A stretch of DNA of 64,000 nt from Dacryopinax spathularia. Lineage: Eukaryota; Basidiomycota; Dacrymycetes; Dacrymycetales; Dacrymycetaceae. The position numbers were made by a program, and so were the translations under genes. Below the pieces are notes generated by a model. It was not told the DNA's origin, searched no databases, and saw nothing but the letters and a program-made list of their open reading frames with translations. Below, piece after piece: positions 44,400 to 56,026 of the stretch (its first letter is position 1; each line of letters opens with the position of its first letter). Location of the stretch: assembly GCA_037974965.1 (NCBI GenBank), contig JBBPFI010000002.1, positions 1,054,001 through 1,118,000 on the forward strand, given 5' to 3'.

Positions 44400-46523
44400 A
44401 TGGCACGCTCTCCATCAATACACGCTACTCCGGCATCAGGATGGATAACACTGGGGGTTCTCTTCTTGTCGGTAGTTGTGCTCTATGTACTCGGCAAAGA
44501 GCGCTCTAAGGCGGTACGTCGGGGAACTAAGGAGCTTTGTTCCGAGCTGACACGAATGCCCTAAACAGAACGTACCTGTTGTCGGCTCCAACGTACTTGG
44601 TGGATGGTCGACCGCGCTTCGAGCTACCGTACGGCTACCGACATACCTGAAGGAGGGATACGAGAAGGTGTGTCTCTACCTCTCATCTCGCCCTCGCTCT
44701 AATACGTGCGTAGTATCGAAACAGCGCCTTTCAAGTCCCAAATCTAGCCGGATGGGTCGTGTACGTGCAGGGGCAGGCGGCCGAGGAGGTGGCCAAGCTG
44801 CCGGAGGAAGTACTGAGCTACGAGGAAGAAGCGGATTATGTGCGCTCAACCTTCTCACACTGTTGAGCATTGACTGATAGGGAATGCAGGTACATGAGCT
44901 ACGTCATATCCTTCCGTCCCCAAGCGCCTATGGGAAGAAGAAGGACTGGCACCTCGCTGCTCTCCGATCGTACCTCTCGCCATCTGGCTTGTCAGACCTC
45001 TTTCCTGGCATGTTAGAAGAAGTGCGTGTTGGCTACGAGAAGGAGCTGGCACTGCCTGAAGGTGAAGGTGCGTTTTTCTTGTCCCGAGAAGTGCTTCGGT
45101 CGGCTGACGCGTCCGGATTATAGACTGGAAGGACGTAATCGCATGGGAACCGATCCTGCGAACAACCTGCAGAGCGCTCACTCGGCTGTTCGTCGGCACA
45201 ACCCTTTGTACGTCATTCGTCATGTCCTGCCGGTGTTGAAATGCGACGCTGATGGTGAAAAATAGCTGGGAAGTCAGGCTACTTGGAGATCTCGCGAGAC
45301 TTCAGTACCACCCTCACCAATTCTGGCAACATCGTCTCCTTTCTTCCAGGCCCAATCAAAGGGTACGTCGTCCAGTGCTGCACTGAACATACCTACTCAT
45401 GTCCTTGGAAGTTGGGTGAGCGAATGGCTGCTCCCAGCGCCGGACGCGATCAAAGCCTTCCTGCCGTTCACCGAGGCACTTGTAGGGGTGCGGGAACGCC
45501 TTAAGGAGAAGCTGGGAGCCGAGGAATGGGAGAGGAGAAAGCCGGTACGTTGGATCCTGTAGCTCAAGCCCAGCAGGAAACTAAAACACGGCTTAGAGCG
45601 ATCTGCTCCAGGTTTTCATGGAATCACCAGACGGACCCGGGCTCGATCCTGAGAAGTTGAATAAGACGTTGCTCAGGCTGAACCACGACTCCATCCATCC
45701 GACGGCTATGGTAAGTCTGGTCTGCTTCTTGCTCGACCTTGTGGCACTCATATCGGAACAGATGATGGCCCATGCCTTCTATCAACTCGCCGCAAATCCC
45801 TCATATGCACAGGAGCTGCGAGAAGAGGTCGATGCCTGCACGACACAGGGCTGGACACTCGAGACAATAGGGCGGATGCGCAAGCTCGACAGCTTCTTGA
45901 AGGAGTCCATGCGTATTACGCCGGTCTTTCTCGGTGAGCACCTCCCATCAGAGGGCTGGTGACCTTACTCACAGGGCACGGCAGCCACCGGCGGCCGTCG
46001 GGCGGTCAAGCCTGCTCGGCTATCGGACGGGGCAGAGCTCCCTAAGGGGGCACATGTTTATGTAAATGCCTGGGGCATACAGCACGACTCATCAATATGG
46101 CCGGAGGCCGACACGTTCCAGCCATGGAGGTTCGTGAAGACTGGAGATAAGGCGGAGGCCAGTATTTCCAGCGCGGAAACTGAGCCGGGAGTCTACGTTT
46201 GGGGGACTGGGTCACATCTCTGGTGCGTTTCTGGGATGATCTGATTGATGGATTGTGTATCACCTCCTCCATCGAATCCGACATTTCGTCCAGCTTCGTG
46301 TTGATCGGGACCTTGCTGACACCTGCCCTGTAGCCCAGGTCGACAATTCGCTTCCCTCCTCGTCAGGCTGCAACTGGCTCACCTCGTGAGCTCCTACGAT
46401 ATCATGCTACGAGAGGGAGAGCAAAAGCCCGGAGAGACGTTCTGGGGCATGGAATGCGTACCGCATATGAAGGTCCAGGTTTCGTTTAGGAGACGTAACC
46501 AGGCTCAAATTGCGGCTGCTTGA
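44400..46523 (+). CDS. Cytochrome P450, array member 3 (most divergent)
   Basis: Eleven exons were read, the most in the array. The anchor region is MARSPSIHATPASGWITLGV followed by LFLSVVVLYVL. NVPVVGSNVLGGW is the hinge and KKDWHLAALRSYL replaces the DPWH block of the others. RALTRLFVGTTLC, NHDSIHPTAMMMAHAF (divergent I helix), KESMR (ExxR), TFQPWRF and YVWGTGSHLCPGRQFAS (heme loop with a split Cys codon) follow. The I helix keeps neither the acid nor the AAxHT pattern of the other members. Because the oxygen-activation region differs, this copy may have changed chemistry or substrate. The exon ending near 45930 joins best to CCACCGG after 45982. Confidence 0.82.
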
Positions 46524-47395
46524 TGGGACGGATGACATGTACGGCTCGGGATATATTGGATGTATTCTAGGAGGATTCACTAGGTTATGATCCAGCGTAG
46601 AGTTGTGTATCTCATACTCCGAGACTCCCCCATTAGAGACTACATGGTAATTCCCTCGTCTAGGTCATGTGTGGGCATCCGATGTGCTGCAGGACAAGGC
46701 CGCCGGAAAACGCATTCAAGGGCCGCTTACGCAATTCTCGCGCGCCGGGTGGTGCTTCGCGCGCTTCCTTCCACGTGATTGTCCTGACCTCTTCCCAATT
46801 GTCGAGCTTGATCACCTCCTCTCCTCTCCCTTTCCGAAGGAGAACCTACGGACCAATGTTCCTCTGGCTTCGGAGCAACGATATATCTTCAACTTTATCA
46901 CCCAGCCGTGTGGGGCTAGAAGGGGGAATGTCCGTTGAAGCGCATCATCCCCGATCAGAGACTCACCGAGATGTTCATACCCATAGCGGACAGTGGTGCT
47001 GTCCTCATGGATACCTCCATCACATAGTATCACGTGGACGGCTCTATAGGGGAAACCATGCTGGCTACTCCTACCCAAAATGGAGTTTCGGCGGCCGGAC
47101 AGGCAGAATAAGCGGCTACTCCTCGCGCCGCTCTTCTTCGCCGGCCTCCGGTGGGGAGAATATCGCGGCGTCCTTGCTGCCCCGTTGCCACATATAACGA
47201 CTGAACGGAGCAAGGCCATCCCTGCAGTTTGCTCTCTCATCGTGCCTCGGTACCGCACAATCTGCCAACCTTCTTCACCGACTATACCTCTCTGCCACTT
47301 GGTCGCGTCATTTTTCTAGGAGCTGGCCAGCACTCGATTGCGAAAGAACTCAAAGAAGCACCAACGCACCCATACTGTCGAAGGAAGCATCTTAG
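46524..47395. other. Intergenic region between P450 genes 3 and 4
   Basis: About 870 bp. Short frames on both strands have no recognisable domain and no repeat was seen. Confidence 0.4.
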
Positions 47396-49339
47396 ATGAC
47401 GACCGCAAGTGCTATGAACTTCCAAGGGAGTTCTATTATGGACGCGTTCCCCGGCGACATAGACTTCAAGGTGCTGTGCGCCGTGATTATCACCGGGTTT
47501 CTGCTCTGGCGGGCTTGGAACAGTACTAGCAGGGCGGTACGCGCATCAATTCACGGTCGTGCCACAACAGGGTTACTTACTAGAAGACTGGACGTAGGAT
47601 GCCCCAGTCATCGGCAACAGCGCTCTCTTCGGATACATCACCGCGATCAAAGGTCAGACAGGCGGTAGGCTGAATGAGCTTCTGCGTATTGGATACCAGA
47701 AATCGCGTGATCGTGCATTCCAGCTCCCTGTCATGAGGGCTTGGGTGGTGTATGTGTCGAACGGAGAAGGCATCCAGCACATCAAGAGGGGCAAGGACGA
47801 TGTCCTCTCTTTCATGGATGAAGTGAACGACGTGCGTGCCACCGTTTCCTTGTCATGCGAGCGAATGGACTCAGCGTAGAGATGGATCGCAGTCGATCGC
47901 CATACAGTATACCATGGGAAAGTCAATAGCTGTCGACCCGTGGCACAACAGCGTCATTCGCAAGCAGATGACCGCCAATCTCGCCGCGAAGTTTCCCGAG
48001 GTATACGATGAAATTGCGACAGCGATGACAGACGCAATTGCAGCGCCGGATAGTGGAGGTACGTCTGCCTGCCTCGGCGTACGGGTATGACTGCTGATGC
48101 GCAGATCTCAGATTGGAAGGAGATTCGAGCCTTCGAAGCGTTCATGTCGGTGGTTTGTCGGGTCAGCAATCGTCTTTTCGTAGGACTGCCCCTCTGTATG
48201 TTCTGAGCTGGAATATACTGCGAGAAGCGTTACTAACGCTCTCCAGGCAGGAACGAGGAGTTTACGAGAATCAGTCGAGACTTCACTATCAGGGTATCGA
48301 CAGCTGGATTCATCATCTCTTGCTTCCCGAAATTCCTCAAGCCGTAGGTGTATCGGGTTTTCGATGGATTGTGCCGTCGGACTTATGACTGGACAGACTT
48401 GTGGCCAAATACTGCACGCCCGCGCCTGCCGCGATTAAGGGATTCGAGAAGCACATGTTGCCAATCATTGAAGAGCGCTTGCGACTGCAGAAGGAGCTGG
48501 GTCCCGCGTGGGAGGAAAAGAAGCCCGTAAGCCATCTACCGTTCGGCATTGAAATGAAAGGAGCTGAAGCGCTACCTGCAGTTCGATTTCTTGCAGTGGA
48601 TGATCGATGCCGCCGATGATCAGCATCGCGATCCCAGAGACCTCAACCTGCGCATGCTCGGTGTCAATTTCGCCGCGGTACACACCTCGACCATGACTTT
48701 CACTCACGCCTTCTACTGGCTGGCCGCGAACCCTCAATATATTCCAGTTTTGCGCGAAGAGGTCGAGACCGTAGTCGCTGAGCACGGCTGGACCAAAGAC
48801 GCCATCAATGAGATGATTCGTGTGGATAGCTTCCTGAGAGAGTCGGCGCGTATCACGGGCATCGGCAGTACGACGATGGGAAGGAAGGTATTGCAGCCAA
48901 TCCAGCTGCCGGACGGGACCCGTGTGCCCAAGGGTGGCCACGTCGCTGTGAACCTGTGGGGAGTGCATCATGACCCCGAAATATATGACAATCCGGAGAC
49001 GTTCGATCCTTGGAGGTTCTCGAGGAGAGTCGAGGCGGGCGAGCCAGCTGTCAAGTATGCTTTCACTACTGCCAGCTCAGACTTCCTGTTCTGGGGCGGG
49101 GGGAGCCATGTGTGGTGCGTAACTTCACCAATTCTTCTTGTGGATGGCCGGCGCTGAACTCATCCAGTGCCGGACGTTATTTCGCATCGCAAGAGTTGAA
49201 GGCGATGATGGCCCATTTGGTCATGCATTACGATGTGAAGATGCCTAAAGAAGGTGTCCGCCCTCCAGATATCTGGTTTGGTACAGCCTGTATCCCCAAC
49301 CGTACTGCGGTCGCCTTGTTCCGGAAGAGGCAAGAGTGA
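47396..49339 (+). CDS. Cytochrome P450, array member 4
   Basis: Eight exons were read. A longer N-terminal tail (MTTASAMNFQGSSIMDAF) precedes the anchor KVLCAVIITGFLLWRAW. Landmarks are DAPVIGNSALFGYI, DPWHNSVIRKQMTANL, CRVSNRLFVGLPLC, VNFAAVHTSTMTF (I helix) and RESAR (ExxR). FDPWRFSRRVEAGEP and FWGGGSHVCAGRYFA (heme loop, Cys codon split TG|T) follow. From the I helix to the heme loop the sequence is a single exon, unlike members 1-3. It is close in sequence to members 5 and 6. Confidence 0.9.
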
Positions 49340-50001
49340 CAAGTCGACAAGAGACGGGAATCCAGACCTCGTCGTCATACTCAAGGGGAGCGAGCCTATC
49401 CCGACCGCACTCGATTGAGAATTTGGATGGAAACGGTTTTGTTCGAGTCTTGTCTGTTGTCTATTGATACCGAAGGCTCCATATGAAGCAATCCTCCCGT
49501 TGTAGCAGTCCATATCGGAAAGAAGCACATACTATTCTTGCTTGGCCTTCGAGACAGCTCGGTTGACTTCAGCCCGATGTACCTTTGGCGTATCGCTCAG
49601 TGCCTGTTGAGCGCACGCTGGCTTTGCGTGACAGGGCAATCCAGAATCTCGGGGCCGACGGCCGATGAGCAGGCTATGCTCTTAGGGCAATCTATCTGCG
49701 CGAAGTGAGTAACTAGCCAAACACTCACTCCCCAAGTATAACATCCACAAGTCTACCTATCACGACACTGATCTGCACCAATTTTGCACAGCGACAGTTA
49801 TGAGGGTACCGGTATACATGGCTGAAGTTCAAACACATACAATACGGTTTCGTCCGAACCAATGCCCGTTCCGGAACCGAAGAAGGCACGGGTTCAAATC
49901 GGGCCGAATACCGAGGAAGAAGGACGGCGAGTTAGATACCGTTGGGAAGGGCGCCACTCTTCTTGTTTGTAGCTGCCAAAAAGTAAAGCGGACGACTTCC
50001 T
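49340..50001. other. Intergenic region left of the MITE
   Basis: Downstream of P450 member 4. No gene recognised. A tRNA-like box at about 49890 was considered and rejected. Confidence 0.4.
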
Positions 50002-50009
50002 TTCCGCCG

Positions 50010-50363
50010 AGAGAAATTTGGTCGGATAGCACCAACAAACGCGGAAATTGTTGAGCTAGCACTTAGGGGTCCTAATTGGTGAAATAGCACTACCTCCCGA
50101 CGCGTCCTAAATGAAACATGACTCTTGGGGGGTTATTATGGGCGACTAAGCCTCATATTCTGTTGAAATAGGCGAGTAAGAGAGTACAAAATAGACAATG
50201 AAAACTGCTAACCTTGTGGCACTGTGCAGGTGAGGAGCATTCAGTCCTAAGTAGTGTTTAAGTGCGACGCGTCGGGAGGTAGTGCTATTTCAGCAATTAG
50301 GACCCCTAAGTGCTAGCTCACCAATTTAACGCGTTTGTCGGTGCTATCCGACCAAATTTCTCT
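50010..50363. mobile_element. 354-bp hAT-like MITE
   Basis: A non-coding element. Its inverted ends begin AGAGAAATTTGGTCGGATAG and stay similar for roughly 100 bases with a few mismatches. An exact 8-bp duplication TTCCGCCG flanks it (50002-50009 and 50364-50371). The 8-bp duplication points to the hAT superfamily as the source of transposase; no autonomous partner is in the window. It is inserted between P450 members 4 and 5. Confidence 0.88.
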
Positions 50364-50371
50364 TTCCGCCG

Positions 50372-51266
50372 ACCTAAGGACGTCAGTTTGAACAACCTTC
50401 TTTTGCGCATGACAGCGAAACTAGCTTCCTCACATGGTTACTGCTTTGTCTCTCCGCTGCTCTGGGATGTCGGCCTCTGATGGTCACCGGTCTGTATGAA
50501 GCGGTCTCCTCCGCCTCTTCGAGCCTCTCCCGTTTCTCGGTACCCTCCCGTCGTCTCGGTTCATGATGGCGAACTAGACACTTGGAAACATGACTGCTCG
50601 TACTCGGATTCCAACTTTTTACCCTGATCACCCCAGCATCCGCCTTTTCTTGTACCTCCGGCCTGTGCTCGACCCTACGCCCTACCCACCACCTATTTTT
50701 GCCAACCTTCTTCCACCGTCGATCCGGCTTTACTCAAGATAGCACAAGCAGTCTTCCGCGGAACCGTCTACCTAACCGATCAATTGGTGCGAGATGTCCA
50801 GCGCTTCTCGGCTAGCCTTCTCGAGCTTCGGGTTCCAGTCCTTTGAACGATGATTGATTCGCTCAATGCCTCGCCATCACTTCTCGCGGCTCCTTCGGTG
50901 TGAGAACTTGCTTCTCCGGTGTTTCGCCCGTATTCAGCTGTGGGAGATGAATTAGCCCCGTACTCCTATTGGGCGCCTCTGGAGTGGACGCTATCCCGTT
51001 GATTCTGCGCCCTCTCTCAGGCACAGTCTATCACTGGTGGATCGAGATATCGGTTCACAGCCCCACTACTCGTGGAGCACGTCTTCTATCTGCTAAAGGC
51101 GTCGAGAGCTCGCAATCCGTCTCAGCGGATATCTTGGAAGAGTTCACTATGAAGGCTGTGTCTTCTGCGGAGCATATATCGGTCTCCCTGCTCAAAGCGC
51201 ATAACTGCACTGCGACTGGACTCTTTCACTCAATACTCTCCACTGCTCACCACCTCATCGCCTCAG
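50372..51266. other. Intergenic region right of the MITE
   Basis: Upstream of P450 member 5; presumed promoter. Short frames only, none recognised. Confidence 0.4.
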
Positions 51267-53179
51267 ATGTCTGCGTATGTGAATATCGATCTCATCACCT
51301 TGGGTGCCGTCCTCTTGACGGCTGCCCTTCTGGCACAGACTTTGGGCCCGTCCACTAAAGCCGTGAGTGCTGCGCGTACCCAGTCTGCCTCTAACCTGGT
51401 TGACGTTGACGGGTAGGACGCACCCGTTCTCGGCAGTTCGTGGTTCTTCGGGTACTTCACCGCATTGAAATCACAGGCGTCGATGACCAGCTACCTCACG
51501 CATGGTTATACTAAGGTGTGCGGCCTCCGCAACATGGAAGGAAAGCCAACGAATCTCATACAAAGAACAGTATAAGAACAAAGCATTCCAACTCCCTGCG
51601 ATTCGGGCTTGGGTCGTTTATGTTTCGGGAGAGCAGATCAAGGATCTCTGGAAGGGACGGGATGACACGTTTTCGCTGAAAGAGGAAGTGAATGATGTGC
51701 GTTAGTTGGCTGCTTATGACCCCTACAATGCTTAACAGCACCCCTGCCCAGATCATCGAGCTACAATATACTCTGGGGCCCAGTATCGCCAACGACCACT
51801 GGCACGCGTCCGTCATTCGAAGGCAAATGACGCAAAACCTGGCGGCGAAATTTCCCGACTTGCACGATGAGATCCAGCATGCGTTCGCGGAAAGTCTCAA
51901 CCTACCCCCCGACGGCAGTAAGCCGGTTCACTCTGCTATACTCTATCCCCTACTCACCAGCTCCAGCCTGGAAAGAGGTGAAAGTTACAGAACTATTCAC
52001 TCGCGTCATCTGCCGTGTCAGTAACCGCCTCTTCATTGGGCTTCCTCTCTGTGCGTCTTGCTTGCGGTACACTCTTACTTGTCGCTCACGACTTAGACAG
52101 GTCGAGATGACAGATTTACGGATATCAGCCGGGACTTCACGATCGAAGCCAGTACTGCCGCGTTCATTCTTTCCTGCTTTCCAAATATTATGAAGCCGTG
52201 CGTACAGGATAGCCTGGTTGGCAGAGCTGCTGACCAGTCCCCGCTTTAGATTTGTTCGGAAGTACATGACGCGGATTCCCGGCACAATTGCCGAGTTCGA
52301 GAAATATCTGGTTCCAATTATCGAGGACCGGCTACGGCAAGAAGCGGAACTGGGGGAAGGGTGGAAGGAACGGAAGCCGGTATGTGTCTTCCTAGAAGCT
52401 GTATCATCGAAGCTCATCAGCCAAGTTTGACTATTTACAATGGATGCTTGACGCAGCAAACGAAGACCAGCGCGATCCGAAGGATCTCAGCCTTCGCATG
52501 GTCAACGTCAACTTCACTGCCATCCACACGACTTCGATGAGTTTCACACAAGCCTTCTATTGGCTCGTTGCACATCCTCAGTACATTCCCACGCTCCGAG
52601 AAGAAGTCGAAGCCGTGGTTTCCCGTGTGGGATGGACGAAGGATGCTATCTCCGCCATGATCAAGGTTGACAGCTTCTTGAAAGAGTCAATGCGCGTCAC
52701 CGGTATCGCTGCATCCAGCATGGGTCGAAAGGTCATGCAACCCACGACTCTCAGCGATGGTACGAAGGTTCCGAAAGGCGCTCATGTCGCAGTCAACCTC
52801 TGGGGCGTTCACAGAGATCCTGCTATTTACGAGCGGCCGGATGAATTCGATCCGTGGCGCTTTAGCAGGAAAATCGAGGCGGGAGAGAGCGCGACCAGAC
52901 ATGCGTTGACGACCACCAGTCCCGACTTCTTATTTTGGGGAGGTGGGGCCCACCCTTGGTGCGCCACGTCCGCTTTTTTGGACGCGGGTGTCTGACTGCT
53001 ACCTCAGTGCTGGCCGATACTACGCTTCTTTGGAGATGAAAGCCATGCTGGCTCACATTCTCATCAATTATGACGTCAAGCTTCCCCAAGAAGGCGTCCG
53101 TCCTAAAGATATCTGGTTCGGCGCGAGCTGCATTCCTAATCAGACGGCAACAGCTTATTTCCGCCGGAGGCAGACGTAG
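51267..53179 (+). CDS. Cytochrome P450, array member 5
   Basis: Nine exons were read. The anchor is MSAYVNIDLITLGAVLLTAA; DAPVLGSSWFFGYF is the hinge. DHWHASVIRRQMTQNL, CRVSNRLFIGLPLC, VNFTAIHTTSMSF (I helix), KESMR (ExxR), FDPWRFSRKIEAGE and FWGGGAHPCAGRYYA (heme loop) follow. The residue before the heme Cys is Pro where all other members have Val or Leu. The Cys codon is split by an intron. All P450 landmarks are intact. Confidence 0.88.
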
Positions 53180-53527
53180 GTCGCGGCTATGTATAACGCA
53201 GTGTGTATGCTGTCCTGCAGTAAACGATTGTATGAAGACTGAATCTACACGAACCCATAAATCTATTGCAACCGGGAATACTTGTGTTGGACCGACTCCA
53301 ACATGTTGCAAGAAGATGTGTGAATGATTGGAAAGTCGGAGCAAACGAATCGCTACCTGTTTGCGAGGGACTTCTGCCGGAGCCACGGCACTGCGGCCTT
53401 CTTGCCAGCAAGTCATCGGTTCCCGAACGTGCGCCGCCCTCATCAACTTGCATGATTAGTCCGTCACAGGTATAAACTGGTGCCGATTGGCTTCAGATAA
53501 GACTGATAAACCAGTGGTGCAGCTAAA
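53180..53527. other. Intergenic region between P450 genes 5 and 6
   Basis: 348 bp of UTR and promoter sequence; nothing else recognised. Confidence 0.4.
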
Positions 53528-55441
53528 ATGGACCGACGTGGGCCCGCAGTTACTGTCTCCACCTCGCCGCCCGTCCCCATGGCTTGGGACGCTAGCCAAG
53601 CTGTGGCTGTCGCCCTCGCCGCTATTGTCGTTCTCCGGCTCTGGATCATGCCTACAACAAAAGCGGTATGGAATTCTGGCCCGTAACGTGCACAAGCCTG
53701 ATCTCCAACTCCGTCACAGGCCGTTCCCGTTCTTGCTGACGACATCTTCTTTGGTTTCAAGACTGCTTTCAACACCATTAAGTCGTACAAGAAGTACATG
53801 ATAGAAGGCAATGAAAAAGTGCGTTCGTATCCAACCGTCACGAAATAAGATTACATGTGGCGCACAGTTCAAGGGGAAACCATTCCAATTGCCCTCTTTC
53901 CGAAGCTGGGTTGTGTATGTCTCACGAGAGTTGTTCGAGGATCTACGGAAAGTGAAGGACAGCGACGGGCTATCCTTCTTCGCGCAGATTAATGAGGTAA
54001 GTTCTCAAGCCGACCGATCCGAATTTGACCCTGACAGGAGAGGCTGCTTCCTCCAGGCCGTCTCCGTTGAATACACAGTCGGAAAACCCCTTGCCGATGA
54101 TCCCTGGCATATAAGCGTGATCCGCAAGCAGATGACGCAGAACTTAGGCAAGAAATTCCCGGAGATATACGATGAAATTTCTCAGGCCTTCGATGATGAA
54201 CTTCAATTACGGGCTGATGGAGGTAAGAGTTCTCCCCATGCACCGGTGCCTAAGTTGATCAAGTGTCTTTCATAGAGTGGTTCCCAGTGCAGGCATACGA
54301 CCTCGTCCTGCACATCGTTTGTCGTGCCTCCAATCGACTGTTCATTGGCCTTCCCCTCTGCAGAAATAAGGAGTTTAACAAGATCAGCGAGGAGTTCACG
54401 CTCACCGTCACCCGCGCTGGGTTCTTCATTTCCCTTTTTCCCAAATTCCTGAAACCGTAAGCGCTCCGTTTGCTCGTGGACATACAGCCGTTGAACACGG
54501 TATAGGCTGGCTGCGAAGTATGTCTCTGGGGCACCGAAGGCTACAGCCGGTTTCGAGAAGTTCGTAGGACCCGTCATCGAGGAAAGACTGAAGGAGCTCG
54601 GAGGAGGTCCAGAGAGTCAGAAACCAGTGCGCACTTTGGATGTGAGAAGTGCTCAGAACATACCTAACCGGAATGAAAGTTCGACTTTCTTCAATGGATG
54701 ATCGAAGCTGCCACGCCCGCCCAGCGGGATGTGCACGAGCTCACTCAGCGGATGATGAGCATGAATTTCACGGCGATGCACACCTCCTCGCTCAGTTTCA
54801 CGCACGCACTTTACTGGCTCGCTGCCCGGCCGGAGTTCGTTCCCGATCTCCGTGCTGAAGTCGAGCAGTGCGTTCACGAGAACGGCTGGTCCAAGGAAGC
54901 CATAAACGGCATGATCAAGGTTGACAGTTTCCTCAAGGAGGCTATGCGTCTCACTGGGTTGAGCGCATCAACGATGCAAAGAAAGGCATTGCGGGAGTAC
55001 AGACTATCTGATGGAACCGTGATTCCTAAGGGGGCGCATGTCGCGGTGAATCTGTGGGCAATGCACCACGATGCCGCCGTTTATCCGGAACCCGGCAAGT
55101 TCGATCCGTGGAGATTCTCGAGGCGCGTTGAGGCGGGCGAAAGTGTCGTAAAAAACGCGTTCACAACAGCTGGGTCGGAGTTCGTCTTCTGGGGTGCCGG
55201 TGCACATGTCTGGTGAGTGCTCTGATCTGTTTGTTACGCCCACGCCCACGCAGGCTGACTTGTCGACAGTGCCGGACGGTACTTTGCGGCGCAGGAGCTC
55301 AAGGCGATGCTTGCACATATGGTCTTGCATTACGATGTGAGGATGAAGGAGGAAGGCGTGCGTCCGCCGGACGTATGGTTTGGCACGACATGCATTCCCA
55401 ACCCGAAGGCGACGGTATTGTTTCGCAAAAGAAAGTCATGA
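53528..55441 (+). CDS. Cytochrome P450, array member 6
   Basis: Eight exons were read. A polar N-terminal tail (MDRRGPAVTVSTSPPVP) precedes the anchor AVAVALAAIVVLRLW. Landmarks are AVPVLADDIFFGF, DPWHISVIRKQMTQNL, CRASNRLFIGLPLCRNKEF (no intron after PLC, unlike members 1-5), MNFTAMHTSSLSF, KEAMR (ExxR), FDPWRFSRRVEAGE and FWGAGAHVCAGRYFA with a split Cys codon. The linker before the K-K-P junction is shortened (ELGGGPESQKP). It appears intact. Confidence 0.88.
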
Positions 55442-56026
55442 CCGGAAGCAGGACGGCATTTGCAAGGTTGTTGACGCTGACCAATGGTGTATACTGTCCT
55501 TTGCGTTGGCTCTGTAGAGAGGCGATGCTGGAGCTCTGCTACATTGTGCACGTCGTAGGCCTGCGATTCAGTTCCAGTCGTTACTTAATCCAAGGAGGTC
55601 CCCGGAGCCAATAAGAATGATTGGGCAGAGCACACAGATACAGTGAGCGAGCCCGAAAGAGCGGACATACATATCAGACCGAGCAAGTCAATCACAACCA
55701 GAAGAGATAAAGGCAGGTCGCGGAATGATCGACTCTCGATCGTCGATCAGAGGTACCTGATTAGTAATTACCGTAATCTACGAAGGCCGAGTTGGCGGGA
55801 GATCCCTGACTCCGCATCAGCCCGTTTCGGTCCAAATTGCAAACGCTGCTTCTTTGCGACAGCTTTCTTTCCGTATGCAACAGCACAGCAATGCGCAAGG
55901 TATCGGCCGCCGAACGTGCGGGGACCCAAGCTAGTCATGAAGCAGCGCTGCCCTGGCCGGCGTTCTTAACGCCAGCACTTCTCCTGGCCTGCGAGACTGT
56001 CGTCACCAACTCCTCCCCCAGCTGCA
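55442..56026. other. Intergenic region between P450 genes 6 and 7
   Basis: 585 bp with no recognised feature. Confidence 0.4.

Noticed and set aside
49885-49915. tRNA-like T-loop (GGTTCAAATCGGG)
   Set aside because: The B-box consensus is not met and no cloverleaf with a matching acceptor stem could be formed around it.
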